DNA from: Cyclobacteriaceae bacterium
GTDB taxonomy: Bacteria; Bacteroidota; Bacteroidia; Cytophagales; Cyclobacteriaceae
Length of the DNA: 11,819 nt
NCBI GenBank assembly: GCA_028289505.1
Contig: JANQPK010000373.1
Location: forward strand, 1-11,819
Reading direction: 5' to 3'
The notes beneath the pieces were generated by a model that had not been told where the DNA came from, made no database searches, and saw only the letters and a list, made by a program, of their open reading frames with translations. Positions 6,601-11,819 of the stretch are shown one piece after another (the first letter of the stretch is position 1; each line of letters begins with the position of its first letter). The position numbers were made by a program, and so were the translations under genes.

Positions 6601-7717
6601 AAAGAATACGAACCGCATTCTGATAATATATTTTTCTCAGTACACTGTCTGGAAGATTCAATCCCTGAACTTCCTTAGGACTGGCAAGGAAATGGGTATC
6701 GAAAGTTACCTTTCCAGATTCAGTAAAATAGTGCCAATGTCGTCCCAGCATATTGGCAATTCTTTGCCTTTCCTGAACCAGTTCTTCATCAGACATTTTG
6801 GAAGCTTCCCCGGAAACTCCCAAATCGGTGCCATATAAAAACCGGCTTTGGTACTTTATTAGGAAGTTACGTACTGAATCTGAGTCTTGTCTAATAAGGT
6901 CTCCAAATCGGGCTGCCGGTTCCACATGGAAATTTGGGTATTGATCCAGTATTTCAGCTATTATCCCAACATTATGCGACATAGAACCATTATGCGCTCC
7001 AATTACCACTAAATCTGGATTTTTACTTAACCAATTATTTCTGGCTTCCTGAATGGTCTCCCAACTGGGAATTTCAGGATGCAGGTAAGCATAGTATTTG
7101 GGGTTTCTTCCAAAATATCCGGCATGAGGATTATCCGGATCAAGTGGACGCCAGGCCTGTAATGGCTCACCAATATGGGACAGCACTGGCACCTTACGCT
7201 CTGTTAGAAAATCCCACACTGGTTGTATCCTTGGATCATCGATTTGTACGTATTCACCAGACGCATCTTTAGAGACCATTCCAAAATTCTTCCATACCTT
7301 TACCATTCGAGCTCCAAGCTCCAGATCATGCTTGAGGTGATTTATAATGGTTTCCGCATAATCCGGTGCATCAATGCCGTTTGCGGTGAATGAGGTGCAG
7401 AAATAGTATTGATCCAGGTGCTGCTGGAAGTTGGCAATCAAGCCCTGCCGTTGTTGATGCCAAAGGGTGGTATCAACCCTTCCCACATCCACCAATACAG
7501 ACTTTAGATTGAAGCTATCCATCAGGGGAATGAGGTAGTCCCGATCCGCCCGGTAGTGTGAATGGAAGTCTATTTTAGGCATACTGAAATCAGGACCCAA
7601 AGGTACCTCCAGCTTTCCCTCGGGGCTATCTGCACAGCCCAGAATCACGATCATTAATCCCAATAACACCGGGTACCAGTTACCTCTCCGCTCTTTTGGC
7701 GACATGTTCGATAGCAT
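6587..7717 (-). CDS. Amidohydrolase-superfamily (amidohydrolase_2-like) metal-dependent hydrolase, probable lipoprotein
   Basis: A TIM-barrel metal-dependent hydrolase of unknown substrate. Counting from the ATG at 7715-7717, 376 residues are seen. A basic start (KERRGNW) leads to a hydrophobic segment (about 14-27) ending in the lipobox VILGC (Cys 28), so it is probably exported and membrane-anchored. The metal-site elements are IDFHSHY (His 52, His 54), the VKVWKNFGM strand (Lys 140, Lys 143), LSHIGEP (His 181), IGAHNGSM (His 242) and YGTDLG (Asp 298). The C-terminal motif LRKIYYQNAVRIL is typical of PF04909-type proteins. GGAAA lies just before the ATG at 7717. A TTG at 7726 and an ATG at 7705 are alternative starts and leave the signal peptide intact. 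It is followed after 18 bases by the KGSADH-like dehydrogenase. Lactonase, decarboxylase or amidase activity are all possible; the sequence does not decide. Confidence 0.85.
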   Translation of the reverse strand: MLSNMSPKERRGNWYPVLLGLMIVILGCADSPEGKLEVPLGPDFSMPKIDFHSHYRADRDYLIPLMDSFNLKSVLVDVGRVDTTLWHQQRQGLIANFQQHLDQYYFCTSFTANGIDAPDYAETIINHLKHDLELGARMVKVWKNFGMVSKDASGEYVQIDDPRIQPVWDFLTERKVPVLSHIGEPLQAWRPLDPDNPHAGYFGRNPKYYAYLHPEIPSWETIQEARNNWLSKNPDLVVIGAHNGSMSHNVGIIAEILDQYPNFHVEPAARFGDLIRQDSDSVRNFLIKYQSRFLYGTDLGVSGEASKMSDEELVQERQRIANMLGRHWHYFTESGKVTFDTHFLASPKEVQGLNLPDSVLRKIYYQNAVRILSIKS

Positions 7718-7755
7718 TATTTCCAATTACTAAAAATGGCGAATTAACTAAAAAA

Positions 7756-7774
7756 ATCACCATATTATCACCAT
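7756..7774. repeat. Direct repeat ATCACCAT in a divergent promoter gap
   Basis: ATCACCAT occurs at 7756-7763 and again at 7767-7774, 11 bases apart (about one helical turn). The second copy includes the first bases of the DUF2306 start codon. The pair lies in or at the edge of the 55-base gap between two divergent genes. It could be an operator, but two 8-base copies are weak evidence. Confidence 0.3.
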
Positions 7775-8405
7775 GAAATTTCTAAACAGACCACTTTGGT
7801 TCCTTTTTGCATTCTTGGCTATAGGTGTGGGTTTGTATCCCCTGCTGTATTTCGTCATGGATGAATCTCAGGGCTTATTGTCTCAAAAGACCCCTGAGAT
7901 ATTGGAATCTACCATCTGGAACCTTGCGTTCCGTTTGCATATCTTCCTGGGGGGACTATCACTGCTTACCGGCTGGTCTCAGTTCAGCACTAAATTGCGA
8001 CAAACCCGGATCTCCCTCCACCGCAATTTAGGTAAGATCTACGTGGCAGCGGTTTTTATCAGTGGGCTCTCCGGACTTTATCTTGCTTTTTATGCTACCG
8101 GTGGAATTGTCAGTCAATTGGGATTCAGTCTGCTGGCAGTGTGCTGGTTGTTTACCACCTACATGGCCTTCCAAAGGATTAAGATCATGAATATAAGTGC
8201 TCACCAGCAATGGATGGTAAGGAGCTATGCATTAGCTTTTGCGGCCGTAATGTTAAGGATCTACCTGCCTTTTATGCAGTCAGGGTTGGGCATGGACTTC
8301 CTCGATGCCTACCTTATTGTTTCCTGGTTGTGCTGGGTGCCTAACCTAGTTGTAGCTGAATTTATGGTAAGGAAGCTTCAGGTAGGTGATTCACTAATTG
8401 GCTAA
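7773..8405 (+). CDS. DUF2306-family multi-pass membrane protein
   Basis: A 210-residue inner-membrane protein with about six hydrophobic helices (roughly 9-29, 52-71, 88-107, 114-133, 149-168, 176-195). It fits the DUF2306 family: RLHIFLGGLSLLTGW (His 56), SLHRNLGKIYV (His 83) and SAHQQWMVRSYALAFAAV (His 144) are family-like blocks with conserved His at membrane edges, which may bind a metal or haem (inference). No biochemical role is firmly assigned to the family. The start ATG follows a short AT-rich leader. It is divergent from the amidohydrolase gene with only 55 bases between them. Its last 12 bases overlap, tail to tail, the end of the Nramp-like transporter gene on the other strand. 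Confidence 0.85.
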   Translation: MKFLNRPLWFLFAFLAIGVGLYPLLYFVMDESQGLLSQKTPEILESTIWNLAFRLHIFLGGLSLLTGWSQFSTKLRQTRISLHRNLGKIYVAAVFISGLSGLYLAFYATGGIVSQLGFSLLAVCWLFTTYMAFQRIKIMNISAHQQWMVRSYALAFAAVMLRIYLPFMQSGLGMDFLDAYLIVSWLCWVPNLVVAEFMVRKLQVGDSLIG

Positions 8406-9743
8406 CTGAACCAATCCATATACGGCTACCCAAGCTATGGTGAGAACACTTATCCATAGAATAAGATCGTACATCTTGCTGGGCAGGAACTCCGCCGGTG
8501 TGCGCCGGTAACGGAATTGTAAAGTGGCATAAACCACCAACAAGAGCAAAATAGATCCCACTATACCGCCACTGATCACCATCAATACTGGTAGTTGGAT
8601 AAATACGAACAAGCTGGCCCAGAGTAAGGGCATAGCCCAAGCTAAAATGGAAATGCTTCGCATGCGTGTCTCCATGTTGAAAAAATCGATCCAACCCATT
8701 TGCCCAAAAAGATCGGAATACTGTCGAGCCCAAGCAGCTAAGGCGGCAAATAAAGTGCTAAATAAAACCATAAATGAACCTAGTAAAAAAACGGGCTTTG
8801 CCTGAGGACCTATGGATTCTGTATACATAGCGGACAGCGATTCTACCATCTCGTATCCTTCAGGTATCCGATCCTGGGCGTGTAGTACTGCAGCACCTAA
8901 CAAGTAAAAAGCTGCCGTTACCACGGTATAGATAACCATGGCCAACAATGCATCCAAATACATTACTCGGATCCATCCCTTAGCCCGCTTGATCCACGCT
9001 TCACTCTTTTCATATGGTCCAGTATGTGCGGCATAGCCTTTCTCCAGACACCAATAGTTGTAGTGTATAATTTCATCAGCCCCTACACCGGTAATACCGA
9101 ATGCACCTATGGCTACGGCCACTGCAGCCACCGGCAACTGAAAGGTTAACCCATTTGAGACATCGGACCAGCTTAATCCATACTCAGTGAATTTTAGAAA
9201 GTAAATGGCCATAAAGGTGAAAGCGGTAAAAAAGCCAATCAGCACCAGGGAAAACCGCTCAATAAATTTGTAGTAACCCTTAAAGGTTATCAGGGCCACC
9301 ACCACCGCCACCATAAATGCAGCCAAACCCACGGATATGGACGGCAATACCATGTTTAAAATCAGGGCCACTCCTCCCACGATACCACCAAGTTGTAACA
9401 GTTTGACTACCATTACTACAAACACCAACCACACCGACCATCTGGCCTTGCCAAACTTTGGACCTGGAAGTTGGTTAAAAGCCTGCATGGCAGTTTCACC
9501 ATAAAGTATGGTGTGTTTACCCATCTCCAGTTGAACCGCCACCTTCACCAGGCAACTCACCAAAATAACCCAGAAAGTGACAAACCCAGCTTTTGCACCC
9601 AGGGTAGTGGTGGCAATAAGTTCACCCGAGCCTACGATGGAGGCGGATAGAATAAAACTGGGGCCTAAAAACTTTAGCTTTTTGAAGAAGCCCTCAGGAG
9701 GGTCCAGGGCATTTTCCTTTTTTAGGATATAGGGATCGTTCAT
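8394..9743 (-). CDS. Nramp-family-like transporter with non-canonical metal-site motifs
   Basis: A 449-residue polytopic membrane protein with about 11 hydrophobic helices and the Nramp/LeuT-fold layout. Helix 1 reads LGPSFILSASIVGSGELIATTTLGAKAGF in outline (27-54): the flanking LGP and LGAKAGF resemble Nramp, but the metal-binding DPGN is replaced by VGSGE (37-41). In helix 6 the canonical MPHN is replaced by GADEIIHYNYW (221-231). Known Nramp proteins bind Mn2+ or Fe2+ through the helix 1 Asp/Asn and helix 6 Met, so cargo or mechanism may differ here. I chose ATG 9743 (MNDPYILKK). A longer TTG start at 9770 would lie within the upstream repeat. It is last in a minus-strand series after the VOC gene, 86 bases away across a repeat, and its 3' end overlaps the DUF2306 gene. 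Confidence 0.87.
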   Translation of the reverse strand: MNDPYILKKENALDPPEGFFKKLKFLGPSFILSASIVGSGELIATTTLGAKAGFVTFWVILVSCLVKVAVQLEMGKHTILYGETAMQAFNQLPGPKFGKARWSVWLVFVVMVVKLLQLGGIVGGVALILNMVLPSISVGLAAFMVAVVVALITFKGYYKFIERFSLVLIGFFTAFTFMAIYFLKFTEYGLSWSDVSNGLTFQLPVAAVAVAIGAFGITGVGADEIIHYNYWCLEKGYAAHTGPYEKSEAWIKRAKGWIRVMYLDALLAMVIYTVVTAAFYLLGAAVLHAQDRIPEGYEMVESLSAMYTESIGPQAKPVFLLGSFMVLFSTLFAALAAWARQYSDLFGQMGWIDFFNMETRMRSISILAWAMPLLWASLFVFIQLPVLMVISGGIVGSILLLLVVYATLQFRYRRTPAEFLPSKMYDLILWISVLTIAWVAVYGLVQLAN

Positions 9744-9746
9744 TAT

Positions 9747-9781
9747 CAATTTACAATGAACAGTTAACAATGTACAATTGG
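9747..9781. repeat. Heptad-periodic array upstream of the Nramp-like gene
   Basis: Five consecutive 7-base units CAATTTA, CAATGAA, CAGTTAA, CAATGTA, CAATTGG. Together with the inverted-sense array at 9801-9828 it can fold: TGTACAATTGG (9771-9781) pairs imperfectly with CTAATTGTTCA (9801-9811) around a 19-base loop. Confidence 0.7.
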
Positions 9782-9800
9782 AAAACCAGCCGCTTCACTG

Positions 9801-9828
9801 CTAATTGTTCATTTTTAATTCTTAATTG
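9801..9828. repeat. Heptad-periodic array just after the VOC gene stop
   Basis: Four units CTAATTG, TTCATTT, TTAATTC, TTAATTG ending one base before the VOC stop codon (9830-9832). Opposite in sense to the array at 9747-9781. Confidence 0.7.
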
Positions 9829-9829
9829 G

Positions 9830-10213
9830 TTAATACCAAGGATCTACTCTATTCACCAATTGCAAGGGCACTCCCCAAGGATCTCGCAGCATCACCAGCC
9901 GGGTGCCATTGGGAAGCTTTACATCCTCCACAAAACTGGCACCGGCTTCAATGAGCTTTTCTTGGGTAACATCAATATCTGCGGTAGTAAAAGCGTTGTG
10001 ATAGACCAAATGATTTTGTGAATGGTAATCAGGTACCGGAGCATCGGGATTAAAGTAAATCTCGATGGCGGTTTTACCATTGTCGTCGGCCAAAAAACGA
10101 GTGTAAGGCGGCTCCTCCAGTCGTATGACTTCCTGTAAACCGCAGTGTTCGACGTACCAATTGCTCATAGCAACGGGATCTGGAACGTTGATAGCTACAT
10201 GTTCAAATTTCAT
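9830..10213 (-). CDS. VOC-superfamily (glyoxalase-fold) protein
   Basis: A small (127-residue) vicinal-oxygen-chelate protein with two beta-alpha-beta-beta-beta modules. Module 1 begins KFEHVAINVPDP (His 5) and ends TAIEIYFN (Glu 51). Module 2 has HNAFTTADID (His 72) and ends VMLRDPWGVPLQLVNR, where the usual final Glu ligand is Gln 118. The four positions His 5, Glu 51, His 72 and Gln 118 would form the metal site; Gln can serve as a ligand in some glyoxalases. The family covers glyoxalases, dioxygenases, epimerases and resistance proteins, so the substrate is unknown. It follows the SDR gene and a cyclase-like remnant on the same strand, which hints at a small-molecule catabolic operon. The ATG is three bases after the stop of the remnant frame. 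Confidence 0.87.
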   Translation of the reverse strand: MKFEHVAINVPDPVAMSNWYVEHCGLQEVIRLEEPPYTRFLADDNGKTAIEIYFNPDAPVPDYHSQNHLVYHNAFTTADIDVTQEKLIEAGASFVEDVKLPNGTRLVMLRDPWGVPLQLVNRVDPWY

Positions 10214-10216
10214 ATC

Positions 10217-10306
10217 TTATTTTATTGCAATAGGATGCCCTGGTGAACCAGTAGCCCCTTTAAACCTTATTGGAGTAAAAATATACCACCCAACTTCTTC
10301 AATCCA
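10217..10306 (-). pseudogene. Probable remnant of a cyclase-family (kynurenine formamidase-like) hydrolase C-terminus
   Basis: The gap between the SDR and VOC genes has an open 29-codon stretch without a start codon, bounded upstream by an in-frame TAA (10307-10309) and ending in TAA at 10217-10219. It reads like a real protein end: EVGWYIFTPIRF followed by KGATGSPGHPIAIK. This resembles the C-terminal strand of cyclase-family metal-dependent hydrolases, which typically end in a PLKIKGGTGSP-type motif followed by an R/HxIAI-like tail (recalled from the family, not searched). The N-terminal bulk, with its HxGTHxD metal site, is absent; only 22 bases separate the fragment from the SDR stop. I infer that a cyclase gene once stood between the two genes and was largely deleted. 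A chance ORF is possible but less likely given the motif. Confidence 0.5.
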
Positions 10307-10328
10307 TTAGGGCTATAATATAGGAAAT

Positions 10329-11099
10329 TTATAATTTCCCCTGGCTTAGTAAGTTACCACCATCTACGGTCAAGATCTCACCGGTGGTCATCAACGCATC
10401 CTCGATTAGGTAAACAATAGTTCTGGCAATATCTTCTGGCACTGCGGTCTTTTGCAATAAAGTCGCTGATTCGACACCCGATTTCACGGAATCATATCGA
10501 TCCCGGAGAAAGTCCTTGGTCCACCTACCTTGAATAAACCCAGGACACACTGCATTAACCCGAACATCTGGTGCCAAGGCATGTGCCAGTGACAAAGTCA
10601 TGGTAGACAAAGCCCCCTTGGAGGCGGCATAGGCAATGGAACTGCCAATACCAGATATAGCACTAATGGATGAGGTATTCACAATCGCAGGATTAGTAGC
10701 TTCTTTAAGGTGAGGTACTACTGCCCGGGTCACCTGATAGGCACCGACCACATTTACCCCATAAAGAAACATGAAGTCATCCTTAGTCAGTCCCTCCAAA
10801 TCATCAAAACTGCAATACCGAGTAGTACCTGCGTTATTGACCAAGGCATCTATACGACCAAACCTTTCTACCACCATTCCAACCATATCACGGCAATCTG
10901 CATCTTCAGCAACGTTGGCTTTACATACCAAGGCATCACTACCCAAAGCGCGACAAGAGACAGCGGTAGCTTCCGCTTCAGTTTCGCTGCGTGAATAATT
11001 TATCACCACATCCCAACTTTTCGATGCTAATAACTTACAAGTAGCAGCACCTACTCCGGTAGCCGAACCGGTAACCAGGGCAACTTTTTTATCATTCAT
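10329..11099 (-). CDS. SDR-family NAD(P)-dependent oxidoreductase (FabG-like)
   Basis: A classical short-chain dehydrogenase/reductase of 256 residues that interconverts an alcohol and a ketone using NAD(P)(H). It shows TGSATGVG (10-17) for cofactor binding, NNAG (88-91), Asn 116, catalytic Ser 144 in NTSSISAISG, and the YxxxK pair Tyr 157/Lys 161. The tail TGEILTVDGG (239-248) is typical. Ser 36 and Arg 37 after the second strand (INYSRSE) suggest NADP(H) preference. FabG-like similarity does not imply fatty-acid synthesis here: it stands between a sulfatase and VOC/cyclase-like genes, so a catabolic dehydrogenase for a sugar or other small hydroxy compound is more likely. The start ATG lies 27 bases after the sulfatase stop, in the same direction. 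Confidence 0.93.
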   Translation of the reverse strand: MNDKKVALVTGSATGVGAATCKLLASKSWDVVINYSRSETEAEATAVSCRALGSDALVCKANVAEDADCRDMVGMVVERFGRIDALVNNAGTTRYCSFDDLEGLTKDDFMFLYGVNVVGAYQVTRAVVPHLKEATNPAIVNTSSISAISGIGSSIAYAASKGALSTMTLSLAHALAPDVRVNAVCPGFIQGRWTKDFLRDRYDSVKSGVESATLLQKTAVPEDIARTIVYLIEDALMTTGEILTVDGGNLLSQGKL

Positions 11100-11126
11100 T
11101 TGTATGCATGTTCATGTTGTTAATCA

Positions 11127-11819
11127 TCATCTGCTCAAATAAAAATGCGCTCTCTGGACTTCAAGCATTTCTGGATACTCTAAACCTTCGTCATCAAATT
11201 CAAGCTGAAGCTGTTTGAGTTTTTGTTTGAGTGAATCTTGCACCGAATTATGAGCATCATCACCATAAATATTTTTCATTTCATAGGGGTCATTTTCTAA
11301 ATCAAACATCTCCCACTCAGGTGGTGTGACTTCCCGATCGGTAAGACCCAACGGTAAACCATAATAGAAAATCAGCTTGTGATCTGAGGTGCGTATTCCA
11401 ATATGGGCGGCAACCTCCCGATGTAGAAGATGCTGCCAATAATGGTAGTAGATTTCCTGCCTCCAGTCAGCTGGTGTTTGTGCTTTCAGGTTGTTCAAAA
11501 AGCTCCGACCCTGAATGTCACCTGGAATGGGTACCCCGGCTATATCGAGTATGGTAGGTGCAAAATCCGCGTTGATGATCATGTCCTGATTAACACTATT
11601 CCCCTTAACCGAGTTGGGATAGCGGATAATCAGAGGCATTCTCAAAGCTTCATCATACATAAATCGCTTACTAAAAAAACCGTGTTCTCCCAGAAAGTGT
11701 CCCTGGTCTGCGGTGTAAATAATCACGGTATTATCGGAAAGCTGGTTTTGTTTCAGGTAATCCATCAACTTACCTACATTTTCGTCAAGTACTCGGCCAC
11801 AACGCAAAAATGCTTTTAT
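11127..11819 (-). CDS. S1-type sulfatase (arylsulfatase family), C-terminal part; N-terminus beyond window
   Basis: The last 230 residues of a formylglycine-dependent sulfatase that hydrolyses sulfate esters, commonly on polysaccharides in this phylum. The visible part opens with FLRCGRVLDENVGKLMDYL. It then shows the metal-binding strand TADQGHFLGEHG (Asp 38 and Gln 39 of the visible part), KRFMYDE with a likely sulfate-contacting Lys 51, and RMPLIIRYP. The C-terminal subdomain follows, with DFAPTILDIAG, HIGIRTSDHKLI and EMFDLENDPYEMKNIYGD. The catalytic CxPxR signature, the signal peptide and the start lie to the right of the window. The frame is open to the last base, so the first Leu at 11807 is not a start. 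Which of the many S1 subfamilies it belongs to cannot be told. The downstream SDR gene is close enough to be cotranscribed. Confidence 0.93.
   Translation of the reverse strand: MKAFLRCGRVLDENVGKLMDYLKQNQLSDNTVIIYTADQGHFLGEHGFFSKRFMYDEALRMPLIIRYPNSVKGNSVNQDMIINADFAPTILDIAGVPIPGDIQGRSFLNNLKAQTPADWRQEIYYHYWQHLLHREVAAHIGIRTSDHKLIFYYGLPLGLTDREVTPPEWEMFDLENDPYEMKNIYGDDAHNSVQDSLKQKLKQLQLEFDDEGLEYPEMLEVQRAHFYLSR

Noticed and set aside
8362..8733. A 123-codon minus-strand open frame overlapping the transporter gene
   Set aside because: It is a different frame of the transporter coding region, with no recognisable motif, and the transporter frame is well supported there.
9747..9828. CRISPR-like or phage attachment structure
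   Set aside because: Units are 7 bases long, contiguous and without spacers. No cas gene or integrase is nearby.
10329..11819. Polysaccharide utilisation locus
   Set aside because: Only a sulfatase is present; there is no SusC/SusD pair, glycoside hydrolase or polysaccharide lyase in the window.
1..11819. tRNA, rRNA or riboswitch genes
   Set aside because: All intergenic stretches are shorter than about 155 bases, and I saw no cloverleaf or known riboswitch core in them.

Overview
The window looks like chromosomal DNA from a free-living, probably marine or aquatic member of the Bacteroidota (Cytophagales-like). This is inferred from several cues: moderate GC, AT-rich upstream regions without clear Shine-Dalgarno sequences, a TAnnTTTG-type promoter box, short heptad-periodic AT-rich repeats between genes, and gene content that includes a lipoprotein GalM, an S1 sulfatase, a DUF2306 membrane protein and an SPFH protein. 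I see no phage, plasmid, transposase, CRISPR or tRNA/rRNA signal. Most genes belong to well-known families, and I did not find a convincing new multi-gene system.

Layout from left to right. (1) Minus strand, 1-1829: exodeoxyribonuclease III, then an aldose 1-epimerase lipoprotein coupled to it by an ATGA overlap and cut by the left edge at its catalytic Glu codon. (2) Plus strand, 1947-4902: an SPFH/prohibitin-like membrane protein, citrate synthase (gltA), and rsmE starting with GTG directly after the gltA stop. (3) Minus strand, 4955-7717: a lipoprotein amidohydrolase followed by an alpha-ketoglutarate-semialdehyde-type dehydrogenase, probably one operon. (4) Plus strand, 7773-8405: a DUF2306 membrane protein whose end overlaps the next gene tail to tail. 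(5) Minus strand, 8394-11819: a sulfatase (N-terminus beyond the right edge), an SDR oxidoreductase, a 29-codon remnant resembling the C-terminus of a cyclase-family hydrolase, a VOC (glyoxalase-fold) protein, and an Nramp-like transporter.

Functionally, the window mixes core metabolism and maintenance (TCA entry, DNA repair, 16S rRNA methylation) with carbohydrate and small-molecule catabolism (mutarotase, KGSA-type dehydrogenase, amidohydrolase, sulfatase, SDR, VOC). The catabolic genes fit scavenging of sulfated or acidic sugars, but no SusC/SusD pair or glycoside hydrolase is present, so a polysaccharide utilisation locus is not shown.

The points most worth a second look are: heptamer-periodic repeat arrays placed at the 3' ends of genes; the Nramp-like transporter, whose canonical metal-site motifs are replaced; the cyclase-like gene remnant in the SDR-VOC gap; and the pairing of a lipoprotein amidohydrolase with a sugar-acid semialdehyde dehydrogenase.
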